Below, piece after piece: positions 42,625-53,681 of a stretch of 64,000 nucleotides of DNA. The position numbers and the translations under genes are program-made. The notes below the pieces were generated by a model that searched no databases, had not been told where the DNA came from, and saw only the letters and a program-made list of their open reading frames with translations. This DNA is from Oscheius dolichura. Its lineage: Eukaryota; Nematoda; Chromadorea; Rhabditida; Rhabditidae. Position 1 is the first letter of the stretch. Each line of letters opens with the position of its first letter. The stretch spans positions 9,782,001 to 9,846,000 of the forward strand of contig OW051494.1 of NCBI GenBank assembly GCA_932521035.1, in the 5' to 3' direction.

Positions 42625-43858
42625 AGTGTCGACAAGTCGCCGGCACGAAGACCGATCTCCTTTTCTCTGGTTACATGGTCATAAAGTAAAGGAAACGGGG
42701 GAAGATGTGGGATAGAATTGTAGATAGGATGATGAGAAAGGGAAGGAAAAATGACAGGGACTACTGGCAGAAACTAGTAGACTAGTTTATGGGCTGCGTC
42801 CTTTGTAGCAGCTCAATTTTGGACACCTGTGCACTGCCAGGATGACGTCAGGATGGAAAAATGGCTCATACCGATTAATGTACCGGGTAAACGTGGGTAA
42901 GGCTGAGAAAGTGCAGCAACGGTTCCAAATTGGTCAAAAGGGTCACAAGTCCCAAGTTGCTTTCTATTGAAGTCGGTAACAGCCATCCTTGGCTCTCATG
43001 GTTCGTTTCCAGCCTGGAAAGCTTTTTTTCGAGACCAATTCGCAGCTTGTGGGCAATATTCCCGGATTAACAAGTTTCCCTTAAAATCAGGAGCACAATT
43101 CCATCATTCTCGGCTTATTAGCGACATTTGGGGCAAGTTTATGAAGCATTATCTCAAATCCTGTTAAAGGAATCGGTCGTTTTTCTCTGTGCCCCCCTCC
43201 TTTCGGTCAACTTTGTGTATCTCCGCCGTTTTCGGTCAATTTGCTGTACCCTCCTAGGCCGCCGGTCAATTTTCGTGCTCAGCCTCTAACTTCGGTCAAT
43301 CTAGTGTATCCTGCAGCGGTTTCGGTCAATTTGGTGTACTCTCCAAGGCCACCGGTCAATTTCTGTGCTCAGTCTTCAGCTTCAGGCAAATTTGCCTTTT
43401 CCCAGCAGTTTCGGTCAATTTGGTGTACTCTCCTAATCAATCGGTCAAATTTCGTGCCCAGCCGTTAGCTTCGGTCGTTTCAGTGTATCCTGGGCTGTTT
43501 CCAATCAAATCTTGTACTCTTCTCCAAGTCAGTGAAACGACTGGATTGGATTAGTTCCGCACTGAATCTTCGGCAGTCTTGGCTTCTCCCTAAGGCCCTT
43601 CATATCTTGACCACTAGTGCAATGCCGGTTTACGTCATTCTGATGCAATAAGGAAGGCTCTTGGGCCTCTCCTCTGGGAGCCTCTGCCCTTCCCGTCCTC
43701 TGACTTTCATTAGTCAGCGGGGCAGTACCCCGAAGGGAGCAGAAAAAAAAAGTGGCCACCCCCTTGTGACCCCTGCACGAGTGTTTTTCATCAGTTGCAA
43801 GGGCTCTTCTGCTCTTCACCCCCTATTTCTTGGATAGCCAATAAAAAGAAGAAAAATT
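42625..43858. other. Intergenic stretch with inverted minisatellite
   Basis: The array at about 43190-43505 is described separately. No other gene was found; a 96-codon minus frame at 43529-43819 lacks a leader and splice partners. Confidence 0.4.
43190..43505 (-). repeat. TTGACCGAAA minisatellite, minus orientation
   Basis: TTTCGGTCAATTTGGTGTAC units of ~40 bases, the complement of the units at 39935-40445. Together the two arrays bracket 40446-43189 as inverted repeats. Confidence 0.85.
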
Positions 43859-44533
43859 ATGGGACTGCTTGCCCTTCTCCTGCCCTTCTTTCTCTTCGGA
43901 AATGAGCCCGTCCCTAAGGAACCGTTCTTTGCCTTCGTAAAAGTGAGTTAGACCTTTAAATTTTTATTTTTAAGCCATTTTTAATAGGGAATTTAATTAA
44001 GTTTAGAATCTTTCCGACTCAATGAGTGGGCTGTACCGATACCAGCTCATTAGGCCCGGATCTGACGCTCCACGCAGACTCCTGGTGACCTTATTGAAGG
44101 GAGAACATGATGATATTCAACGACTCAAGATTAAAAATATTCTTGTAGAGGAAGAAATCCAATTGAGGGTGATTTTTTAATACTAATTTTTAGCATTGGG
44201 GCGCGGTTTCAGAATGCCTTCACTCGGAGTCTGGAACCGAATTTTCCCGCGTTTATGGGAAATATTACTGGCCTTGGTTTGCTTAATCAGACAATTTTGG
44301 ATGTTTACGATCAGAGAATCGTGGGGAAACAGCAGATGCTCCAATTTTTCCAGGTAAGATCCAAAAAATCGAAAAAAATAATGATTTTTCCTTTTAGAAC
44401 AAAACAAAGACGGAACTAGGATTTTTAGATGGGATTGTTGTAAGTTTTTGGGCTAAAAATAAGTAAAAATGATTTTTAGCTATCGTATTTGTTTAAAGAA
44501 GAAGAACCAACTGAAGAACCTGCGTCAGTTTGA
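43859..44533 (+). CDS. Secreted helical-family protein, member 4
   Basis: Five exons, all phase 0, give about 150 residues. Exon 1 is leader plus PKEPFFAFVK and ends with the cluster's typical K/GT boundary. Exon 2 starts NLSDSMSGLY, exon 3 has FPAFMGNITGLGLLNQTILDVYDQRIVGKQQ in the position of the family's conserved module, and the last exon is acidic (EEEPTEEPASV). No cysteines in the mature part. Intron 1 starts with the short motif GTTAGACCTTTAAA found at six other places in the window. Extracellular by leader; function unknown. Confidence 0.75.
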
Positions 44534-45271
44534 AAAATACGGTAGAAAATAGCCGAACATGTACATATTTTCCCCTCCCTTGCCATATAATCCCAGTCAT
44601 ATGTACTTTAACCTCTGTATCTGTTCCGTTTTATAGAATACTGTATATACTGCAGATATGAACTGTTTCCTTTTCAAATTGGTCTAAATACGACCAAATC
44701 AATCCAGCGATTCCACCCCGCAGCTTCCAGTGTAATATCCTTTTATGCCTATCGGGAGATCAACAAGCATCGGTGGTTCAGTGGTAGAATGCTCGCCTGC
44801 CACGCGGGCGGCCCGGGTTCGATTCCCGGCCGATGCAACTCTTTTTTGCTTTTATTATCTTCGCTGTAAAGTAAAGTCACTTTACAACAGTTGTTTGTCG
44901 TTTGCTCAGCGAGCATCAGCCGTTTTTTTTGTAGCTTTTCTTGTTCGGATCGCTCACAACCAGCTGTTGCCTCTAGCTCCGTACATCTGTTCCCTGATAA
45001 GAGGAGGAAGAGAGAGAGTACGACATCTGGGAAATGTAGAGAGTTATGGAAACCAATTCAATCAGGAGAATTTAATTTCTCACAGCAAAAATATTGAGAG
45101 AGCCTCTCCCCCGGGGCAAATAATCTGTTTGGCCTATCCAATTTCACACTCAGATTCAGTTGGCTCTTATAAACACCTCCGCGCCGGCTCTAATCGCAGC
45201 TTAGCCCAGGTTTTGTGCTCCTCCCTGTCTCCCCCTCGTCAGCCAGTCTCCTTATCCGCGGCTCCAGAAGA
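44534..45271. other. Intergenic stretch containing tRNA-Gly
   Basis: Apart from the tRNA at 44767, only the upstream region of the next secreted gene. A 198-codon frame at 44745-45341 runs through the tRNA and was rejected. Confidence 0.4.
44767..44837 (+). tRNA. tRNA-Gly (GCC)
   Basis: A 71-nt cloverleaf: acceptor GCATCGG/CCGATGC, D-arm TGGTTCAGTGGTAGAA, anticodon loop CTGCCAC (anticodon GCC) and T-arm CCGGGTTCGATTCCCGG. TTTTTT follows the gene. Confidence 0.95.
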
Positions 45272-46833
45272 ATGCAGTCTAAAATATTGGCTCTTCTTCT
45301 CCTGGTCGGCAGTGTTTCGGCCTTTTATCGGTTCCGCCTAGACCAGGTGAGGATTCCTCTCAATAGTCAGGCTAATCTTTAAATTCCAGGCAAACTGGCT
45401 TCGGAAGGGCGATCTCCCTTCTCATGGAGACCAGCATCTGATTGACCAGGAGCAACAGAGAAAGAAGCAGAAGACTGAAGGCTTCACTGCTCCATTTCGA
45501 CCAAGTCTCCGTGGAAAAAGACAATCTGATGTTGAAAATGAACTCGTTGAGGTCGGTAAAACGGGTTGGGGACTAGTTTTCCGGTCCAAAATTTGTCAAT
45601 AAGGGCTTTGGGGAATTATTCAGGTTCTCAGGGCCTCCTAGGCTAGGCTACAGTATTTCGAATGCGACCTGGCCAATTTTCCAGGCTTCCGGCTCCTTTT
45701 GGGTCTCATTTCTGCTTTTATTTGGATCCTGGGAAGATTTGAGATTTCTATTTATTCTTTGGCTGGGTTTATAGGGTCCAAGAGGTTGCCTGGAACTTTT
45801 TTGGGCTTTGAAACTGTTTGTAATTCGATTTTTTGCCCTATTTTGATTTCGGAGAAAATGTTATGATAGCCAAAAGTTCTTGGGGCGACTTTACAGGTTC
45901 CGATGACTCACAGGACCGAGTATTGGGATTTTCTGCTCCTCTGACGCGGGGTTCTCCCTTATTTTTAGTTCGGGAAGAGTTTTAGACACCCAGCGATCTC
46001 CCGTTCCAATTTCAGGAGTTAGAGAAGTCCCATGGCAACTTTCAGCTTCCTTTTGGCTTTCCAGAATCGCCTCTTTTCTTTAATTTCATTGTTTTAAGTT
46101 TTTTGGGCGCCCAGAAGTTTCCCGGGGGTCTAAAACAATTCTGGGCTTGCCGGGCTTCTCGGGCTTCATTGGAGCGTTCTTTACCCTCTGCATAATCGGG
46201 AGCAAGGGTTTCACTCACAGGAAATTGGTTTCCGGCTCGTTTGCAAAGCAGAACCAGGGACTAGAGAGCACAAAAAGCAGATAAATCAAAAAATAAGAAG
46301 AGATCAATGTCGTCATTTTTAGGCGCTTCTAAAGCGTGTAGAAGGCATCATCTTCTACGTCCAAGATCCGTCCCCCGCGCTCGAGGAGTTCTTCGTCAGT
46401 GCCATTCAAGTAGCCGCCAAGTACAACCTGGAATACCTCGTGCGTAAGAGGATTATCCTCTTTGAAATCAAAGAAACACCTGAACTACAGGACATTATCG
46501 AAAATAATCCGGTAACTCTCCTCCTCCTCCGCAGGTCACGACCGAAATATATTTCAGGGCGGGAGCCAGGAAGATTTCGCCGAGGGAATTATTAACTGGG
46601 CTGATAAGTACAAGTCCAAATTTGAGGAGCTTGGCATCTCGGCAGGGGCCTCTATGGGAAAAGTCGTCGCCCTGGCTTTTAGCAACGATTTTCGGGACGG
46701 TGACGAAGAAGAAAGGAGAGATTACATCCGGGAGATTCTCCGCAGCAGGGTAGGAACCGAAATAATCCTGAAAATTTCATTTTAGGCGGTAAAACACGAC
46801 ATTTTGAAGCTGCCGACCGACGAGGAAGAATAA
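45272..46833 (+). CDS. Secreted helical-family protein, member 5
   Basis: Five exons (45272-45346 approx., then 45390-45550, 46322-46511, 46557-46750, 46785-46833), phase 0, give about 225 residues. The leader MQSKILALLLLVGSVSA is followed by a basic QKQ-rich stretch with a possible RGKR processing site. The third and fourth exons hold the shared module: EDFAEGIINWADKYKSK, ELGIS, MGKVVALAFSNDFRDGD. Members 6 to 8 have WLN/WLS, LQLN/LNID/LGIN and a similar F-x(3)-F-x-D motif at the same positions. Intron 2 (~770 nt) has no recognisable gene. AATAAA is near 46896. Function unknown. Confidence 0.8.
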
Positions 46834-47758
46834 TTTGCCTCACCTGAAGAAAACGACCCATTTCCCGTGTAAATTAATCTATAAATGTGACAGAAATAAA
46901 GTTACTTGATCTCCAGAGCTGTGGTTCTTCGATCCCTGCCAAGAATTCCAGGAATTTCTCCGTCGGCTCGCCACCCGGGGCCATTCCTTCCAGCTGACTC
47001 ATTTCTCGGCATTCCTCTCTACCCATTCCTCTCTCCCCTCAGCTGTACTCGTTGTAACAAAGCTGTCATCTCTTTTTGTCATCGCGGTGGTTATCTCGGG
47101 ACCCCAGAACCATATGACTCCTTCGCTGACCAACTTCCACTTTGAAGTTTCTCTCATTTTCTTACATTTCCATAGACTTTCGCATATTTTAGAGCCAGAG
47201 GCACGTGCATATCATTCGTGGAGAATTTTTAGGCTCAGTCCTTGATAGTCCGATCCCCCGCACCCGTAAAGTCTGATCTTCTTTATTCAAAACTGGTATA
47301 AAACGATGGCCCCTTTATACTTTTGCCGAGACTTTACGGGTGCAGGGGAGCGGACTACCGAGAGCCGAGCCTATTTTAGGGAGTATTTTTCCATTTCATG
47401 CACGAATAACAGGAACAGTGTGCCGCCATAGCTCAGTCGGTTAGAGCGTGGGTCTAATAAGCCCAAGGTCGCAGGTTCGACCCCTGCTGGCGGCAAATTT
47501 TTTTTTGGTGTTATTATTCTAGAGCAAATATGCCTCCAGATGGTAGAAATCATCTTTCGTGCACTTCCTGAGCAATTATATCGGTGGAAATTTAATCTAG
47601 GCCGAGTGGATAGGGTAATCCTGTAATAACCGGGGGGATTTTTCGCATAAAACCAAAGGCAACCCCCGTTTTTCGACTGCTAAAACTTGCCATACTTTAA
47701 ATACTCATTTTTGCCCTTGTGGGACTTTTTGACGGCTAAACTTTCAGAATAGACGGGA
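46834..47758. other. Intergenic stretch with a MITE and tRNA-Ile
   Basis: MITE family 1 copy 11 is at 47233-47369 (internally deleted, AAAGTCTGATCTTCTTTATTC). The tRNA is at 47422. Nothing else was seen. Confidence 0.5.
47422..47495 (+). tRNA. tRNA-Ile (AAT)
   Basis: A 74-nt cloverleaf: acceptor GCCGCCA/TGGCGGC, D-arm TAGCTCAGTCGGTTAGA, anticodon loop CTAATAA (anticodon AAT) and T-arm GCAGGTTCGACCCCTGC. A long T-run follows. Confidence 0.95.
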
Positions 47759-48347
47759 ATGCGCCTTCTCGCCTTCTACTGGCTTCCTTTTGTCTTTTCC
47801 TCCGTTAAAACTGAAGATCAGGACGATGTCAGACGTCAAGTAGTCAAGGTACACCCAATTTTCCCTAAAGCTTCATGGGAAATCAGGATTTTAGAGTGTG
47901 ATGAACACGATAACAGCGATGTCCATCTACGGAGTGGAAGACAGCCTCGTTGCGAGCAGATTTCACATCAGGGGCTGTCGAACAGCCGCCAAATACGATC
48001 TCAGCCGGGTAGAAAGATATAAAAAGCTGAAAAATGCTATTGATGGTGATTGGCGGATGGTTTACTTCGTCAGAAAGCATGTGAGCCCATTTTTCACTAC
48101 TTTGACCCTAAAATGGAAGAAAGTGATTCAGGGCATCCAGCGGGACGAGTTCATCGATGACTGGCTGAATATGGCCGAAGATATTGAAGAAAATCTCAAG
48201 AAACTGCAGCTAAATGGTCCCACGACGATGGGAAATCTATGTCTGACGGCTTTTTGTGAAAAATTCCGCGATGGTGACCAGGAAGCGAAAACACGGCTAC
48301 TTTTAGCGGCATTGGATGGAACACCTGACGAAGACAGCTGCCAATGA
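47759..48347 (+). CDS. Secreted helical-family protein, member 6
   Basis: Three exons (47759-47848, 47895-48080, 48132-48347), phase 0, give 163 residues. Leader MRLLAFYWLPFVFSSVK; exon 1 ends RRQVVK. Exon 2 has a single cysteine (RGCRTAAKY). Exon 3 carries the module: DEFIDDWLNMAEDIEENL, LQLNGPTTMGNLCLTAFCEKFRDGD, then a helical end. It aligns with the last module of member 5 (AFSNDFRDGD) and with members 7 and 8 just downstream. TTTCAG lies 13 bases before the ATG. Predicted extracellular; function unknown. Confidence 0.82.
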
Positions 48348-48524
48348 TCAGGGATTAATTTGTTACGAGGGAGTGAATAAGTTCATATTAGATTTGTTGA
48401 GTTTATGAGAGATAAACATGACAATATTGTTGTTGTTTTGTGTTAAAAAATAGCGGAGCCGTTGGCCGGACGGAGTAGGAGCTACAGCAACCCAATTGGG
48501 CATCCTTCCAGGGTCCAAAGAGTC

Positions 48525-48662
48525 GGTCCGATCCCCTGCACCCGTAAAGTCTCGGCAGGTAGGGTCATTTTTACTCGAAACTATTACAAAGCTGTGTCGC
48601 CTTTATACCTTTGTCTTGCCGAGACTTTACAGATGCAGGGGATCGGACTATCGAGGACCTAA
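48525..48662 (-). repeat. MITE family 1, copy 12
   Basis: GGTCCGATCCCCTGCACCCG ... TGCAGGGGATCGGACTATCGAGGACC; intergenic between members 6 and 7. Confidence 0.85.
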
Positions 48663-48965
48663 CCGGTCCAAAGACGGGTAACATGGGAAAATAGGATTAT
48701 TTGGAGCGAATTTTTTCAATTTTTTTCTACCAACAGCGTAAATCCCGTCGTTTCCTACAATTTCCACTTGAAATAAAAGGAATGGTGAAATTTCTGGTCG
48801 CGTAGTGGCTGATTATTTGAACAGCAGCATTTTGCGGGCTTTCTGTTGCCATAGCGATCCCCCTTCGCCATTTTTGTTCTTTTACCGCCGTTCCAGCATT
48901 TCCACTCCTTGTAACTTCAATTCAACCAATTTCAAAGCCATTTGCCTTTTGAAAATCAGCCCAAA

Positions 48966-49477
48966 ATGGATAAAAACTTGGTCCGAGAGGAAATAATCAA
49001 GGTAGGCGTCATTTTCCTCATTTAAAACCAATTTCACTGATTTTAGAGCCTAATGCCTACTTTAAACGGTATGGTAACTCCAGATGAAAATCTGAATCTG
49101 ACAAAATTTATATTGTACACCACTGGGTCGAAAATAGCGGCGAATTTCACTAAAAATCATGAAGAACGGTTCACAGAACTCAACGAAATGATCGAAAAGG
49201 AGGAGAAATTGGAGAAATTCGTCAAAGTGGACCAGGTTTGGCTATTTTCTCTACTATTTTTTAAATTCATTTTTAGAAGACTACAGTAGACCAATTTGTA
49301 AAGGACTGGCTATCAAAAGTAGAAGAAAATCGCCCGAGAATGGAGGAGCTGAATATTGACCCGGCTTTGGCTCTTTCGGAGCTCTGTCGCCTTTCCTTCC
49401 ACGATAAATTTATTGAATCCGATCCTGGGGAGAGAAAGAAGATGATAGAACAATTCCTGACCAGTTTGGAAGAGTAA
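48966..49477 (+). CDS. Helical-family protein, member 7 (no leader found)
   Basis: Three exons (48966-49001, 49048-49235, 49277-49477 approx.), phase 0, give about 140 residues. Exon 1 is only MDKNLVREEIIK, so it matches the end of exon 1 of the other members but lacks a signal peptide; either a leader exon lies upstream or this copy is cytosolic. Exon 3 carries the module VDQFVKDWLSKVEEN, EELNID, LCRLSFHDKFIESD, closely parallel to member 6. The ending is SLEE. It has one cysteine. Confidence 0.75.
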
Positions 49478-49940
49478 AATTGTGAAAATCAATGGCCTGG
49501 ATGACGCTGATTGTGTTGTTGTGTTTTTGAACTTCGTCTGGAGGCGACAGTTGTCCACCCGGGGGCAAACCCCGCTTGGTTCGGCTAAGAGATAAACATA
49601 GCACTTTCTCCATTGCTTTTATCGTTTCTGAGTCATCCTAGATGCATTGATTTTCTTCTTTATGGCTTCTTTTCTAATAAATAGACCTATTTTTCGACTT
49701 TCCGCTTGTCTTGGAGCCCAATTCTACCCTTTTCTAATCAAATTTGACGATAAAATGGAATTTTTAGAGAGGGTTTGGTCTAGAACGACCACAGCTCGTA
49801 TTTTAAAATGCCATTCGATTATTCGAAACAGTAAAATTGAAGCTAGACCTTTATAAATGCGATTCTACCCAATTTAAGGCCTACTATACCCATTTTACCC
49901 TATATTTACCCTCTTTCCGACTTTAACATCACTTTGCAGT

Positions 49941-50541
49941 ATGAAAGAAGCTTTACTTTTCCTGGTTATCCTATTTATTCCCACCTGCGCCATCCAGGAG
50001 GATCTCAAAATCCGAAATGAGACCAAAGCTGCCCTAGTCAAGGTATTTTCCCGTTATTCCTCCAATATTTCCAATTGTTTCAGGATCTCCAAGCCCATTT
50101 GGATTATATGCTGACCATTGTTCCAAAAGATAACCAAACAATTGTTGATTTCCTCCTGGGACAGGCAAAAATCTCCGGAGACTATGAGAGAAGCTGGTAT
50201 TCGAAGAAGGAAGCAATTGTGAAGTTCCTGGAAAACGAGAAGAAGGTTCAGGAATGGCTAAAAACTTGGAGGGCAGGCTTTTTTCTCCAATTTTTGCCAA
50301 AAAATAGGTAAAATTTCAGAATGGTGACCTGAAAGAGACCGCAGACTTTTTCATCAATGCGGCAGAAAATTATAAGACTTGGGTGACTAGCCTGGGAATT
50401 AATGGATCGGACCTCATGAAGAATTCCTATAATTTACTGTTTGACCAAGATTTTAAACTCGCAAATCAAGAAGGAAGACTAAAAGCCATTTATGGGGTTG
50501 TAAATAAACTTGATTCTTATTATAATGTCTGTAAGGAATAA
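49941..50541 (+). CDS. Secreted helical-family protein, member 8
   Basis: Three exons (49941-50041, 50083-50272, 50320-50541 approx.) give about 171 residues. Leader MKEALLFLVILFIPTCA; exon 1 ends KAALVK. Exon 3 carries TADFFINAAENYKTW, SLGINGSDLMKNSY and LLFDQDFKLAN, the family module. The second intron has a GC donor (GGAGG/GCAGGC) if the frame is to be kept. The mature protein has a single Cys near the end. AATAAA overlaps the stop region (GGAATAAAAGG). Function unknown. Confidence 0.78.
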
Positions 50542-50956
50542 AAGGAACAGTTTTTCCACTTTTTTCTCGGAGTAAATTGGATAGTTTAGCCCATTTGGAG
50601 CCAAACACTTTCAGTTTTGGTACGTCTGACCCTCCAATGTTGTTCAGAATTTTGTGAAGAATACGGTAGTGTCAAAGATTTTGAGAAAAATCAGTTTTCC
50701 CGATCCATGGCGACGCTTTGAAGGCGCGGGGTCATGAAGAAGGGTTACTGTAGCACCCTATTACCGTCTTTTGGCTGACTAAAAGACTTCGCCGTATTCC
50801 TTTCTGCAAATTCTTCTCTGCAAACATTCCAGAAACGGTCAGACAGTAAAGATTCAAGAAGATTTCGAAAGAACGAGAAATATCGGAGAGCAGGAGACAA
50901 GAACATCCCCCGGAAATTATAACACGAAGTATTCTCCGAATTTATTGATGCTCGTT
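50542..50956. other. No gene seen
   Basis: Spacer between convergent genes; contains a GGGTTACTGTAGC repeat phrase near 50745. Confidence 0.4.
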
Positions 50957-53681
50957 TTATATATTATTGGTAGACGGGGGAGGCGGCGGAAGCGTGGCAG
51001 AAGTCATATCAACAAAGATGCACTTCTTCGCGTTGACGGTGTTCGCGCCCCTCGGATCATTGGCATCGGGAATGGGGCCCAGGTCGAACTTCTTCTGCTT
51101 CCCGTCGTACTCGTTGTAGCCGTCGTAGTAGCGCCTCACGGTGGGATCCAAGATTTTTCCGCTCTTGGCGGCCTCCCTTTCGACGTCGGTAATCGTGTCG
51201 GCCGGCTGCAGGGGAAGGCTGAAGACGTCAATCAGCTCAACGTCCGAGTCTTCCGTATCCTGAGTCGAATCCGAACTATAAGAGATAGTCGAGGTCTGGG
51301 TGTCGCTCTCGCTAAAACTCCTCTCCACGGCCCAGATTTCATCATCATAGTTCGGCACCACTACTTCCACGGAAGGGGGATGGAAAGGCAACATCTGCTT
51401 GCCCGCTACCGACCGTTTCATCGCGGAGGGAGTTTTCATCGCGGAGCCAGTTTTTTCCGTCGACTTCTTTTGTTCCGTCGGCTTCTTCCCTTCCGTCTTG
51501 TTCTTCCGCTTCTTCTCGATCCAGTCCTTCAGCATGAGCCAAGGATAGCGCTGCGGGCAGAAAATGAAGAATTCGATCGGGAAAGAGACACAGTTGCAAA
51601 TAAGACACGTAATGACGATTTGAGTCCTGAAAATGAGACATTATAATAGCGCCACCAACGGCTCAAATTGAGCTGCTCTTCTCCAAAAACTCACCAGTCA
51701 ATCTTGCGTCCAGTCTGCTGGCTGCTAGGAGTTGATCCAGTGCCTCCTCCTCTTCGTCCAGGCGACTTGCCACCAGCACCAGGAGTTGCGGTCGGGGGCG
51801 AAGGCGAAGTAGCACCGCCAGCCGGCGGGGTAGTCTTAGCGGGACAGGTCGTCGTCACCGTAACCGTAAGGTATGACGGCGCCTTGAAGTCGCACTGACT
51901 AGTCGCTGAAAATGAAGAAATGAAGAAGACAAGTACAAGAAAACTCACTAATCCCTTTAGTATTTGCCTTTTCGAGGAATTTCAGACTAGTCGGGTCGAC
52001 ATCGGCCAGCTCAACCGTTCCGGTGACCTCCGAGAGAGCCGCGGTCGTCTTCCCCTTTACTCCGGCATCCAGCACAAGATTACCATCCACATATTGGCAG
52101 TCATTCAGCTGGGACAGATCAGTAATTGCATTAGGCAAAATACATTCTGAAATTAGACCGTTAGCCAAAGAAAATGGACAAAAACAACCTCCGACTTTTT
52201 GAACATCGCTTCCCTGAGATCCACGGCCCTTCAATTCGGTCACGAGAGCCACCGGCAGCTTCGGATTTCCTCTAATCTTCAAAGTGGTTTTCGGACCAAT
52301 ATTTGCCATCGTTCCTCCAATGGCATTCAGCTTGGGATTTTGATCGATTTCCAATTTGCCAACGGTAAACGTATTCATGTAGCCGAAGTTGATGTAGTCC
52401 AATTTGTTGTTCTTCGAGATTATGGCTACAACAACTCATATTAAGAAGAAACGAGATCACAAACCATCACCAATATCAAACTTGTTCCCAGCAGGAAATT
52501 CAAATTTTTCTAGGAAATTGTTATTCTTCACAACCAGCTGCTGAACTACTCGAATGCTTGTCAAAGCAGGCGGGCCAAGACGAAGCAAACTGGGGTTGTT
52601 CTCAATCTGCAGGTTCCCATCGAAGTCAATTTTCGTAACATTGTCCAGGGTTATCGTGGCAAGCATCGGATTGTTGACAATATTGAAATCTCCACTGAGA
52701 GTAATGCTCGTAATTGTGTCCATTTTAAGCGTAGTGAGCAGCAGATTGTTCTCCAAGATAAAGTCGGCACCATCCATTTTAGAAAAGTCCAACTCGAGAC
52801 TGGTCAGCTCTCCATTGTCACGGATCCAAATACTACCAGCAAAGTTTTTTGGAGTAGATACGATGATGGATTGAAGCTGAGGGTTTCCAGTAATTTCCAA
52901 TTGATGAATATCAATATGTTGTTTCGTCTTGATATGAATCTTGATCAGCTTCAGGTTATTCTTGATGATCAACTCTGTAAAATTTAGAGGTGCTATTAAT
53001 TTTGAGCTTACTTTTTACATCAACCCTTTGGATGTTTGAAAGCTCCAAATGTTCGATCGTCGAGCCATCAATTACAACATCAACATTGTGGATGATTGTC
53101 ACCCGCTTCACAAAGACATCCCAATCGGTCTTGTTGACGGTTCCCACATTGAATTTGTAGTCTTTCGTAGTTTCAACAGTCGTGCACTTTTGAATCACAT
53201 CATTCGGTTGATCAGTGCCCTCCAGATCGGTACCTAAAGGCAACAATGTTTACAAGGATACAAAGACGAGACTGGCACGTCATGGCCGGCAACCACCGGT
53301 CGCTCTATGTTCCAGGCGATCCAAGCCGGCGCGGTTGCTTTTCTATTCAATTTGGACGCGGGAAAACGGCCGAAATCATGTTCAAACAAAAAACAAAAGC
53401 GAGTTGTCATTTTGACCGTCAATTGACCGAACTAGACGGCATTCAAAATGGGAAAAAATGAGTTGGGCGCGCTAAAATCATTCTCCAAGCCGCTGGCGCC
53501 ATGAAATCGCTGCAAACGGCGCGGATGACTTCGTCGGCAACGTTGGCAATCCATCAAACTTGTCGGCAGAAGTAAGCGCCACAAAATGAGCGCTGTTTGT
53601 AGTGTAGAACACGGAAGACTCACACGTCAGGGCAGCAGTCGGGTACACACAGTAGAGCGCAAGAAAGATGACATAAAGCAT
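50957..53681 (-). CDS. Receptor-L-domain membrane protein, irld-like
   Basis: Seven exons (53624-53681, 53012-53233, 52465-52974, 52189-52425, 51949-52146, 51695-51905, 50957-51626) keep frame and give about 701 residues. Leader: MLYVIFLALYCVYPTAA. Residues ~20-430 show two stretches of parallel beta-solenoid repeats (LEITGNPQL, FNIVNNPML, LQIENNPSL, LEIDQNPKL, LKIRGNPKL), diagnostic of receptor L-domains as in insulin/EGF receptors and the nematode irld family. A Thr/Pro/Gly-rich stalk follows, then a membrane segment QIVITCLICNCVSFPIEFFIF. The ~190-residue cytoplasmic tail is rich in K, S, E and D, with SYSSDSTQDTEDSD and a polyproline end. No kinase domain. By analogy it may bind peptide ligands on the cell surface; the ligand is unknown. 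Confidence 0.88.

Noticed and set aside
39935-43505. CRISPR-like array
   Set aside because: Repeat units vary and have no constant spacers; eukaryotic gene structure surrounds them. It is a minisatellite.
44745-45341. 198-codon plus-strand ORF
   Set aside because: It runs straight through the tRNA-Gly and into the leader exon of the next gene in a different frame.
50945-51646. 233-codon plus-strand ORF
   Set aside because: Antisense to the cytoplasmic-tail exon of the irld-like gene; the minus frame has the TM segment, canonical junctions and stop.
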